From contig NZ_WMIE01000016.1 in NCBI RefSeq assembly GCF_009711225.1, positions 1 through 64,000 on the forward strand: a stretch of DNA of 64,000 nucleotides. The letters are read 5' to 3'. The translations under genes and the position numbers were made by a program. Source of the stretch: Paracoccus aestuariivivens. GTDB taxonomy: Bacteria; Pseudomonadota; Alphaproteobacteria; Rhodobacterales; Rhodobacteraceae. The first letter of the stretch is position 1, and each line of letters begins with the position of its first letter. Positions 57,296 through 64,000 of the stretch are shown here, in pieces. The notes beneath the pieces are model-generated. The model searched no databases. It worked only from the letters and a program-made list of their open reading frames with translations, and was not told the DNA's origin.

Positions 57296-58501
57296 ATGAG
57301 ACGCATGTCGCCCCAGCCGAACCTAAAACTTGCCATCCTTGCCCTTGGGCTGGGCTCCTTCGCGATCGGAACCTCCGAATTCGCTGCGATGGGCCTGTTG
57401 CCATGGTATGCCAGCGATCTGGCCATCACCGAGCCGCAAGCCGGTCACGTCATCAGCGCATATGCGTTGGGAGTCGTCGTGGGCGCGCCGATTACCTCGA
57501 TCATCGGCGCGCGGTTGCCGCGTCGGCGTTATCTGGCGGCGCTGATCGCGGCTTACGGGGTGATGAACCTTCTGGCGGCAATCCTTCCGGGCTATGGCAC
57601 GCTGGTTTTCACCCGCTTTCTGGCAGGCCTGCCGCATGGTGGCTATCTGGGTGTCGCGATGCTGTTCGCCGCCGATGCCTTGCCGAAAGAGCAACGCGCC
57701 AAGGGCGTCACGCAGGTTCTTCTGGGGCTGACCATTGCAAATATCGCGGGCGTGCCTTTGGCTGGAGTGCTGGGGCAGGGGCTTGGCTGGCGCTGGGGCT
57801 TTGCCTTGCCGGGCGTGCTTGCGCTGATCGCGGGCTGGCTGATCCTGCGCCTTGCGCCTCGGGTCGGGGCATCGCCCGATGCCAATCCGCTGGCCGAGCT
57901 GAAGGCGCTGCGCAATCCCGCCGTGATCCTGACCTTGCTGGTCGGGGCGATCGGTTGCGGCGGCGTCTTTGCGGTTTACGCGTTCCTGTCGGCCGCGATG
58001 CTGGCCACGACCGAACCGCCCGCATGGGCGGTCGCGGCACTGCTCTCCGTCTTCGGTATCGGTATGACGCTGGGCAGCATTATCGCGGCCAAACTCACCA
58101 TCCGTCTGGGTGAGTTCCGCGCTTCGCTGGCCTTGATGGTGTTTATGGGGGTGACGCAGGCAATGGCCTCGCTCGCGGTGGGCAACTGGGTCCTGATGAT
58201 CGGTTCGTCATTCCTGGTCGGGGTGGGCGCGTCCATGGCGGTGCCGTTGCAAACGCGCCTGATGGAAGTCGCCGGAGAGGCTCAGTCGATGGCTGCTGCG
58301 ATGAACCACGCCGCCTTCAACGCCGCGAACGCGCTGGGGCCGTGGCTTGCAGGCATGGCGTTGGCCGCTGGCTGGGGCTGGCGGTCCTCGGGGCTGGTCG
58401 GGGTCGGTCTGTCGCTGGCAGGGATCGTGGCGCTGGGTTTTGCCTGGTGGCAGTCCCGCGCCTCAGGGCATTCCGCCCAGGATTACCCCGCGCGAGCCTG
58501 A
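57296..58501 (+). CDS. MFS transporter (DHA1/AraJ-like)
   Basis: 401 aa, twelve helices. LALGLGSFAIGTSEFAAMGLLPWYASDL (motif for the drug:H+ antiporter branch), SAYALGVVVGAPITSIIGARLPRR (motif A) and FLAGLPHGGYLGVAMLFAADALPKEQRAKG. Substrate unknown (sugar, nucleoside or drug efflux in relatives). The leader has a nested stem-loop. The 3' end overlaps a convergent gene by 39 bases. Confidence 0.87.
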   Translation: MRRMSPQPNLKLAILALGLGSFAIGTSEFAAMGLLPWYASDLAITEPQAGHVISAYALGVVVGAPITSIIGARLPRRRYLAALIAAYGVMNLLAAILPGYGTLVFTRFLAGLPHGGYLGVAMLFAADALPKEQRAKGVTQVLLGLTIANIAGVPLAGVLGQGLGWRWGFALPGVLALIAGWLILRLAPRVGASPDANPLAELKALRNPAVILTLLVGAIGCGGVFAVYAFLSAAMLATTEPPAWAVAALLSVFGIGMTLGSIIAAKLTIRLGEFRASLALMVFMGVTQAMASLAVGNWVLMIGSSFLVGVGASMAVPLQTRLMEVAGEAQSMAAAMNHAAFNAANALGPWLAGMALAAGWGWRSSGLVGVGLSLAGIVALGFAWWQSRASGHSAQDYPARA

Positions 58502-59164
58502 GGCAAATTCCCGCCGGACCGTCAGCGCCAGAACCGCCGTCGTGGCGATAAACAGCCAGACCGGTCCGGCCAGCCATCCCAACGCACCAAGCGCGAAATA
58601 GACGCAGCGCAAACCCGAGTTGAAGCTCTTCGCGGCCGTGATGTTGATCTCGGCCGCTTGCAGGGCGCGGGGGATGGCATGGGGATTCTCGATCTCGTTC
58701 GGGACAGCGGCCATCATCACCGCGCAATAACCGAAAAGCCTGTGCGCCCAGATGAAGCGCAGCAGCGCGTTCGCGACGAAGAACAGCGCGACCACGATCT
58801 TGATTTCCCACATCAGCGCCGGAACATGGGCCATATCGAACTGGCGCGCGACGCCAGCGATCTGGTCGGTATTCCCGATCAGCGCCAGCCCGCCCCCGAC
58901 CGCGATCATGCAGGCCGAGGCGAAAAACGCCGTCCCGTCGCGCAGGGATGACAGGATATTGCCGTCGAATATCCGTGGTGAACGGGTCACGAATTGCCGC
59001 ATCCACTCGCGGCGATATTCCTTCATCAGGACGGATACGGACGGATAGCCTTTTGGCGGATGCTCGGTGAGCCAACCGATGCCGAACCATGCAACGAAAA
59101 GCCACAGCACGGCGATGGCGTCGCCGGTCGTGAAGGGGCCAAGGATCAGAATGCTATTCTCCAT
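58463..59164 (-). CDS. DUF599 membrane protein
   Basis: 233 aa, about four to five helices. AVLWLFVAWFGIGWLTEHPP opens it; FDGNILSSLRDGTAFFASACMIAVGGGLALIG and YCAVMMAAVPNEIENPHAIPRALQAAEINITAAKSFNSGLRCVYFALGALGWLAGP match DUF599. Function unknown. Convergent with the MFS gene and divergent from glcD. Confidence 0.82.
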   Translation of the reverse strand: MENSILILGPFTTGDAIAVLWLFVAWFGIGWLTEHPPKGYPSVSVLMKEYRREWMRQFVTRSPRIFDGNILSSLRDGTAFFASACMIAVGGGLALIGNTDQIAGVARQFDMAHVPALMWEIKIVVALFFVANALLRFIWAHRLFGYCAVMMAAVPNEIENPHAIPRALQAAEINITAAKSFNSGLRCVYFALGALGWLAGPVWLFIATTAVLALTVRREFASGSRGVILGGMP

Positions 59165-59193
59165 GCGGCGAGATTAGCCGTGCCGTTCCGCGG

Positions 59194-59222
59194 TTGCCAG
59201 TGACTTGCCGCAGGGCTATCCA
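59194..59222 (+). promoter_or_regulatory. Promoter of glcDEF
   Basis: TTGCCA (59194-59199), a 17-base spacer, TATCCA (59217-59222). Transcription would start near 59229, inside the palindrome. Confidence 0.55.
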
Positions 59223-59244
59223 AGGAAAGTTACCATTTCTTTGG
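59220..59244. promoter_or_regulatory. Operator-like palindrome at the glcD start point
   Basis: CCAAGGAAA (59220-59228) and TTTCTTTGG (59236-59244), 9-bp arms with one mismatch around GTTACCA. It overlaps the -10 edge and start point and touches the ribosome site of the leader peptide. A repressor for glycolate use would fit here, but none is in the window. Confidence 0.5.
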
Positions 59245-59253
59245 AGGAGGCAA

Positions 59254-59292
59254 ATGGCAGCAATCCGATATATCGCGGTTGGGCATTTCTGA
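59254..59292 (+). CDS. Putative 12-codon leader peptide before glcD
   Basis: MAAIRYIAVGHF, stop TGA. The strongest ribosome site in the region (GGAGGAGG, 59243-59250) is three bases before its ATG, while glcD has none of its own. Its stop overlaps the glcD start as TGATG at 59290-59294, so ribosomes ending here could restart on glcD. Seen in sequence; whether it is translated is not known. Confidence 0.5.
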   Translation: MAAIRYIAVGHF

Positions 59293-60737
59293 TGCAAATG
59301 CCCCAGCCCGACCCGCGCATTATCGCACGGCGCGCCAGCATTTCTGCCCGGCTACGTCAGGCGGTGCCAGATGCTGTGATCGACGATCCGGCCGAGACGC
59401 GGGCCTATGAATGCGACGCGCTTTCCGCCTATCGCTGCCCGCCCTTGGCGGTGGTTCTGCCCGCGACGACCGCCGAGGTCTCGGCCGTTCTGCGCATTTG
59501 CCATAATGAAGGCGTGCCGGTCGTGCCGCGTGGCGCAGGGACCAGCCTCGCGGGCGGCTCGATGCCCACGGCGGATGCGGTGATTGTCGGTTTGTCCCGC
59601 ATGAATGCGGTGCTGGAGGCTGATTACAACGACCGCTTCATCCGGGTGCAGGCGGGACGGACGAACCTGTCGGTTTCGGGCGCAGTGGATGCCTCGGGCT
59701 TCTTCTATGCCCCCGACCCGTCAAGCCAGTTGGCCTGCGCGATTGGCGGCAATATCGGGATGAATTCCGGCGGCGCGCATTGCCTGAAATATGGCGTCAC
59801 GACGAACAATCTGCTGGGCGTGACGGTCGTGTTGATGGATGGCGAGGTCGTCGAACTGGGCGGCCCGATGGGCGAGGCTGCTGGGCTGGACCTGCTGGGC
59901 GTCGTCTGCGGGTCCGAGGGCCAACTTGGCATCGTGACCGAGGCGACCTTGCGCATCCTGCCTAAACCCGCCGGGGCACGGCCCGTGCTGGTGGCGTTCG
60001 ACGCCTCGGAAACCGCAGGGGCCTGTGTGGCGGCGATCATCCGCGCGGGCGTGCTGCCCGTCGCCATTGAATTCATGGACCGCCCCTGCATCCTCGCGAC
60101 CGAAGCCTTCGCCCATGCCGGCTACCCCGATTGCGAGGCTTTGCTGATCATTGAGGTCGAGGGAACGCCGCCCGAGATCGACGAGCAACTGGCCCTGATC
60201 CGTGACATCGCTTCGCGCTTCGACCCGATCGAGTTCCGCGAGAGCCAGTCCGAGGACGAATCCCGTCGCATCTGGCTGGGCCGGAAATCGGCCTTTGGCG
60301 CGATGGGGCAGATCAACGATTACATGTGCTTGGACGGGACCATCCCGGTCAGCACCTTGCCGCAGGTCTTGGCAGGCATCGCGGACTTGTCCCGCGAATT
60401 CGGGCTAGAGGTCGCCAATGTCTTCCACGCGGGCGACGGGAATATGCATCCGCTGATCCTTTATAACGCCAACAAGCCCGGCGATCTGGAACGCTGCGAG
60501 GCTTTGGGTGCCGAGATCCTGAAGCTTTGCGTCGAGGTCGGCGGCTGCCTGACCGGTGAGCATGGCGTCGGCGTCGAGAAACGCGAACTGATGTCCACCC
60601 AATTCAACGACATCGACCTTGAGGCCCAGATGCGGGTCAAGGACGCCTTTGATCCGCAATGGTTGCTGAACTCGGCCAAGGTCTTTCCGCTGGCCGTCTC
60701 GGCCCCCCGCCGCGAGGGCATCCGCAATGCGGCCTGA
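59292..60737 (+). CDS. glcD: Glycolate oxidase subunit GlcD (FAD-linked)
   Basis: 481 aa. FAD subunit that oxidises glycolate to glyoxylate. The PCMH-type FAD domain has PVVPRGAGTSLAGGSMPTADAVIVGLSRMN and IGGNIGMNSGGAHCLKYGVTTNNLLG; the C-terminal cap has VFHAGDGNMHPLILY and CLTGEHGVGVEKRELM. ATG 59292 overlaps the leader-peptide stop; ATG 59298 is also possible. Its end overlaps glcE by 11 bases. Confidence 0.93.
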   Translation: MQMPQPDPRIIARRASISARLRQAVPDAVIDDPAETRAYECDALSAYRCPPLAVVLPATTAEVSAVLRICHNEGVPVVPRGAGTSLAGGSMPTADAVIVGLSRMNAVLEADYNDRFIRVQAGRTNLSVSGAVDASGFFYAPDPSSQLACAIGGNIGMNSGGAHCLKYGVTTNNLLGVTVVLMDGEVVELGGPMGEAAGLDLLGVVCGSEGQLGIVTEATLRILPKPAGARPVLVAFDASETAGACVAAIIRAGVLPVAIEFMDRPCILATEAFAHAGYPDCEALLIIEVEGTPPEIDEQLALIRDIASRFDPIEFRESQSEDESRRIWLGRKSAFGAMGQINDYMCLDGTIPVSTLPQVLAGIADLSREFGLEVANVFHAGDGNMHPLILYNANKPGDLERCEALGAEILKLCVEVGGCLTGEHGVGVEKRELMSTQFNDIDLEAQMRVKDAFDPQWLLNSAKVFPLAVSAPRREGIRNAA

Positions 60738-61755
60738 ATCCGAAGACGACCTGTCCCACCTGATCCGTTCCGCCTCCGCGCCTTTGTCACCCATCGGCGG
60801 CGGCACGCGGCTGCAACCGGGCGAGGGTGCGGGCGAGCGGCTGAACGTCTCGGGCCTGCGCGGGGTGGTGCTGTATGAGCCCGCCGCCCTGACGCTGGTG
60901 GTGCGGGCTGGGACGCCCTTGGCCGAGGTGCAGGCCACGCTGGCCGCCGAGGGGCAGATGCTGGGCTTTGAGCCTGACGCGCGCCCCGGTTCGACCATCG
61001 GGGGCGTGGTGGCGGCCAATGCCTCGGGGCCGCGTCGAGTGCAGGTTGGGGCCTGCCGCGATGCACTGATCGGGGTGCGCTATGTCAACGGGCAGGGAGA
61101 GGTCGTCAAGAATGGCGGGCGGGTGATGAAGAACGTCACCGGCTATGATCTGGTGAAGCTCATGGCCGGATCGCGGGGCCGCCTAGGCGTGCTGACCGAG
61201 GTCGCGCTGAAAACCGCGCCGATGCCGCCTTGTTCTGCCACGTTGGCGCTGCCGGGGCTGGATGCCTTAGGTGCGGTGGCGGCGCTGACTTCGGCTCTGA
61301 CCGGGCCGTTCGATGTGTCCGGCGCGGCTTGGCTGCCGGGGCAGGGCGCGCTGATCCGGATCGAAGGATTGGAAGGTTCCGTCAGCATTCGCAGCCGTGC
61401 TCTGACCGAGCGGTTGTCGAGCTTTGGCGAGGTGGCTGAGGGCGACGGCACAAGCTGGTCGCAGATGGTTCCGACCGCCGCCGAAGGCGATCTGTGGCGC
61501 ATCGTCTGCCGTCCGTCCGAGGCCCCTGCGCTGCTGGCCACCCTGCCGCAGCCCTTGGCAGTCGATTGGGGGGGCAGCCTGATCTGGGTCGCTTTGTCTG
61601 CGGGCGAGGCCCCCAACCTGCCCGCATGGTCGGGCCACGCCACCCGCGTAACCGGAGCCGAACCGATGACCCTTCCCGTGCCCAATCCGGTTGTGGCGCG
61701 ACTCAATGCCAGCATTGGCGAGCGGTTCGACCCTCGCCGGATCTTTGCCAGCTAG
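60727..61755 (+). CDS. glcE: Glycolate oxidase subunit GlcE (FAD-binding)
   Basis: 342 aa. A second FAD-binding subunit with LSPIGGGTRLQPG, LGFEPDARPGSTIGGVVAANASGPRRVQVGACRD and GRVMKNVTGYDLVKLMAGSRGRLGVLTEVALK. It lacks the full GlcD cap. Overlaps glcD by 11 bases and is six bases from glcF, so the three subunits are made together. Confidence 0.92.
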   Translation: MRPESEDDLSHLIRSASAPLSPIGGGTRLQPGEGAGERLNVSGLRGVVLYEPAALTLVVRAGTPLAEVQATLAAEGQMLGFEPDARPGSTIGGVVAANASGPRRVQVGACRDALIGVRYVNGQGEVVKNGGRVMKNVTGYDLVKLMAGSRGRLGVLTEVALKTAPMPPCSATLALPGLDALGAVAALTSALTGPFDVSGAAWLPGQGALIRIEGLEGSVSIRSRALTERLSSFGEVAEGDGTSWSQMVPTAAEGDLWRIVCRPSEAPALLATLPQPLAVDWGGSLIWVALSAGEAPNLPAWSGHATRVTGAEPMTLPVPNPVVARLNASIGERFDPRRIFAS

Positions 61756-61761
61756 GATTTC

Positions 61762-63042
61762 ATGCAGACGAATTTCACCGAAGAGCAGCTGAGCGACCCG
61801 CTGGTCGCGCGCTCGAACAAGATCCTGCGCGCTTGCGTTCATTGCGGCTTTTGCACGGCGACCTGCCCGACCTATCAGGTGCTGGGGGACGAGTTGGACA
61901 GCCCGAGGGGGCGGATCTACCTGATCAAGGACATGCTGGAAAGCGGGCGGGATGCGGATGAGAAGACCGTCAAGCATCTGGATCGCTGTCTGGGGTGTCT
62001 CAGCTGCATGTCCACCTGCCCCTCGGGTGTGGATTACATGCACCTGATCGACCATGCCCGCATCCATGTCGAAAAGACCTATCGGCGTCCGTGGCAGGAT
62101 CGCGCGCTGCGCTGGATGCTGGCGAAGGTGCTGCCCTATCAGGGCCGCTTCCGGCTGGCTCTGCTGGGCGCCAAACTCGCGCGGCCCTTCGCGCGGTTCA
62201 TGCCCGATGCGCGGCTGCGGGCGATGCTGGAGATGGCTCCGAAATCCATCCCCTCGGTCAGCCGCAACGATCAGGGGCAGGTTTTTGCGCCTATCGGCGA
62301 GAAGCGGGCGCGGGTGGCGATGATGCCCGGTTGCGCGCAAAGGGCGCTGAACACCGACATCAACGACGCGACGATCCGCCTGCTGCGCCGCGCGGGTTGC
62401 GAAGTGGTGATCCCTGAAGATTTCGGCTGCTGCGGCGCGCTGACCCATCACATGGGCCGCGAGGAAGAGGCGTTGCATTCCGCCCGTGCCACCATCCGCA
62501 GCTTTCTGGCGGCGGGCGAGTTGGACGCGATCATCATCAACACCTCGGGCTGCGGCACGACGATCAAGGATTACGGCAAGATTTTCGCGGGCGATCCGAT
62601 GCAGCCCGAGGCCGAGCAGGTCGCGCGCCTGACCCGCGACGTGACCGAGTTCCTTGACCGTCACGGTCTGCCCGAGGGGCAAGGCGAGGGGCTGCGCGTG
62701 GCCTATCACTCGGCCTGTTCGCTGCAGCATGGCCAGCAGATCAAGACCACGCCGAAATCGCTGCTGACACGCGCGGGCTTTACCGTGGTCGAGCCGGAAA
62801 ACCCGCATCTCTGCTGCGGTTCGGCTGGGACCTACAACCTGCTGCAGCCCGAGCTTTCGGGCGAACTCAAGCGCCGCAAGGTCGCGACGCTTGAGGCGAC
62901 CTCGCCGCAGGTCATCGCGGCGGGAAATATCGGCTGCATGATGCAGATCGGCTCGGGGACCGGTGTGCCGGTTGTCCATACGGTCGAACTGCTCGATTGG
63001 GCGAGCGGCGGGCCGAAGCCGCGCGCCTTGGCCGAGGCTTGA
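61762..63042 (+). CDS. glcF: Glycolate oxidase iron-sulphur subunit GlcF
   Basis: 426 aa. Two 4Fe-4S binding clusters: CVHCGFCTATCPTY and CLGCLSCMSTCPSG. Two CCG domains follow (MMPGCAQRAL..FGCCGAL and YHSACSLQHG..HLCCGSAGTYN). It passes electrons from GlcDE to the respiratory chain. Last gene of the glc set. Confidence 0.94.
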   Translation: MQTNFTEEQLSDPLVARSNKILRACVHCGFCTATCPTYQVLGDELDSPRGRIYLIKDMLESGRDADEKTVKHLDRCLGCLSCMSTCPSGVDYMHLIDHARIHVEKTYRRPWQDRALRWMLAKVLPYQGRFRLALLGAKLARPFARFMPDARLRAMLEMAPKSIPSVSRNDQGQVFAPIGEKRARVAMMPGCAQRALNTDINDATIRLLRRAGCEVVIPEDFGCCGALTHHMGREEEALHSARATIRSFLAAGELDAIIINTSGCGTTIKDYGKIFAGDPMQPEAEQVARLTRDVTEFLDRHGLPEGQGEGLRVAYHSACSLQHGQQIKTTPKSLLTRAGFTVVEPENPHLCCGSAGTYNLLQPELSGELKRRKVATLEATSPQVIAAGNIGCMMQIGSGTGVPVVHTVELLDWASGGPKPRALAEA

Positions 63043-63070
63043 AACGGGGCCAGCGCATACCTAGCTAAAC

Positions 63071-63149
63071 TCTGTCGGAGGGCCCAAGGGCGCCGACAGA
63101 CCTGCCCGCCCGAAAAGGGGGGCAAGCCTTTGTATCGCTTGAAGAAGGA
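63071..63149 (+). promoter_or_regulatory. ROSE-like RNA thermometer upstream of hsp20
   Basis: Three successive hairpins lead into the start codon: TCTGTCGG/CCGACAGA (63071-63078, 63093-63100); TGCCC-G-CCC with GGGGGGCA (63103-63111, 63117-63124); and the last one, where TCGCT (63135-63139) pairs with AGGA (63146-63149) of the ribosome site leaving a bulged G. UYGCU against AGGA with a bulged G is the ROSE hallmark. Melting on heating would open translation. Confidence 0.72.
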
Positions 63150-63156
63150 TGCGAAA

Positions 63157-63603
63157 ATGCGCAATTTTGATCTGACCCCGCTGTATCGCGCCTCGGTCGG
63201 TTTTGACCGTATGGCTGATGTCATGGACCGTGCTTTGTCCGCCGATATCGCGAGCTATCCCCCCTATAATATCGAGAAGACCGGCGAGAATGCCTATCGC
63301 ATCTCGATCGCCGTCGCGGGCTTTGGTGCCGATGACCTGAATGTCGAGGTCAAGGACGGCGCCGTGATCGTCTCGGGCCGGAAATCGCCCGAGGAGGAAG
63401 GTCGGACCTTCCTGCATCGCGGCATCGCGACCCGCGCCTTTGAGCGCCGCTTCACGCTGGCCGACCATGTCCGCGTCGATGGCGCGAGCCATGAGGACGG
63501 GATGCTGAATATCGACCTGATCCGAGAGATCCCCGAGGCGCTGAAGCCGCGCCGCATCGCGATCTCGAAGACGGTGAAAGCGGTCGAGAAGCTGGATTCC
63601 TGA
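63157..63603 (+). CDS. Hsp20/alpha-crystallin small heat shock protein
   Basis: 148 aa. MRNFDLTPLYRASVGFDRMADVMDRAL is the class A N-terminus (as in IbpA); the alpha-crystallin domain runs from YPPYNIEKTGENAYRISIAVAGFGADDLNVEVKDGAVIVSG to the ADHVRVDGASHEDGMLNIDLIREIPE strands, with the C-terminal R-I-A-I motif. ATP-independent holdase. ATG 63157 follows AGAAGGA; the ROSE-like leader supports it. Confidence 0.93.
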   Translation: MRNFDLTPLYRASVGFDRMADVMDRALSADIASYPPYNIEKTGENAYRISIAVAGFGADDLNVEVKDGAVIVSGRKSPEEEGRTFLHRGIATRAFERRFTLADHVRVDGASHEDGMLNIDLIREIPEALKPRRIAISKTVKAVEKLDS

Positions 63604-63611
63604 TCCCGCTG

Positions 63612-63632
63612 CCGGGGGCATTGCGCCCCCGG
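63612..63632 (+). terminator. Hairpin after hsp20
   Basis: CCGGGGGC / GCCCCCGG (8 bp, 5-base loop), nine bases past the stop, without a clear T-run. Probably stops or stabilises the hsp20 mRNA. Confidence 0.5.
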
Positions 63633-63675
63633 ACTTGAGATTTCGGGGCGTGGTCAAGGCCGCGCCCTTTTTGAT

Positions 63676-64000
63676 TCACAGCTTGCGGCGGGCGCGCAAA
63701 GCGGCGGTGATCGTGCCGTCGTCGAGATAGTCGAGTTCGCCGCCGATCGGCACACCTTGGGCAAGGCCGGTAACGGTGACGCCGGTCGGTTCAAGCGCCT
63801 CGGCGATGTAATGCGCGGTGGTCTGGCCCTCGATCGTCGCGGAAAGGGCAAGGATCACCTCGGACGCGTTTTCATCTGCGATGCGCGTGATGAGTTGCGG
63901 GATGCGCAGGTCCTCGGGGCCGATTTCATCCAGCGCGGACAGGCTGCCGCCAAGGACGTGATAGCGGCCTTTGAAGGCGCGGCCACGTTCCAAGGCCCAA
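63676..64000 (-). CDS. recR: Recombination protein RecR, partial (C-terminal part)
   Basis: The C-terminal about 107 residues; the N-terminal part lies beyond the right edge. [40 protein letters not shown] and [51 protein letters not shown] are the Toprim and C-terminal blocks of RecR, which helps load RecA with RecF and RecO. The frame is open through base 64000. Confidence 0.93.
   Translation of the reverse strand, partial: WALERGRAFKGRYHVLGGSLSALDEIGPEDLRIPQLITRIADENASEVILALSATIEGQTTAHYIAEALEPTGVTVTGLAQGVPIGGELDYLDDGTITAALRARRKL

Overview
The window is a GC-rich chromosomal segment from an alphaproteobacterium of the Rhodobacterales, most likely Paracoccus or a close relative. This rests on gene order and protein style: glnB-glnA; rpsF-rpsR-rplI; lptF-lptG-lptD-surA-pdxA-rsmA facing pepA-holC; tatABC followed by a DUF815 ATPase; a DUF4167 protein; and a leucine-degradation operon. 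No search was run, so the genus is an inference.

Layout. 1-2330 is a scarred mobile-element zone: a HupE/UreJ gene cut by an IS6-family element that has both inverted repeats but no target duplication, then a fragment carrying an HGG-STGP motif and a decayed IS3-family element. 2464-6029 holds nitrogen control (glnA, glnB) and NAD(P)H-hydrate repair. 6105-9154 has tRNA-Leu(TAG), a small outer-membrane barrel, trigger factor and two identical tRNA-Ala(GGC) genes, each with its own promoter. 9211-12237 has a membrane protein of unknown function, the S6-S18-L9 operon and a YceI protein. 12493-16495 has an agmatinase-family enzyme, prfA-prmC and a DUF4167 protein. 16511-24389 is the envelope operon (lptF, lptG, lptD, surA, pdxA, rsmA), read leftward. 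24521-30422 has pepA-holC, an aspartic protease with MarC, and tatABC-DUF815. After an AT-rich gap come a glycosyltransferase-like gene and ileS.

35120-46655 is mixed: globin, VOC, a leftward cluster (flavin reductase, apt, ispH, two DUF1330 paralogues, GST, rnhA, TRIC channel), the lysozyme inhibitor Ivy, EcsC, a RecD-like helicase, and an AsnC regulator divergent from a LysE exporter. 46657-48702 has divergent hemE and hemC. 49420-57191 is one operon for leucine/isovalerate breakdown (isovaleryl-CoA dehydrogenase, both methylcrotonyl-CoA carboxylase subunits, methylglutaconyl-CoA hydratase, HMG-CoA lyase). It also contains an LprI-like lysozyme inhibitor, half a macro domain and a GST. 57220-63603 has an MFS transporter with a structured leader, glcDEF and hsp20; recR runs off the right edge.

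The window is mostly housekeeping, and I see no CRISPR array, prophage or obvious new defence system. The more interesting signals are in leaders and operon architecture: a ROSE-like RNA thermometer before hsp20, a nested stem-loop before the MFS gene, a 12-codon leader peptide coupled to glcD behind an operator-like palindrome, a hairpin hiding the ribosome-binding site of the outer-membrane protein, and the half macro domain inside the leucine operon.
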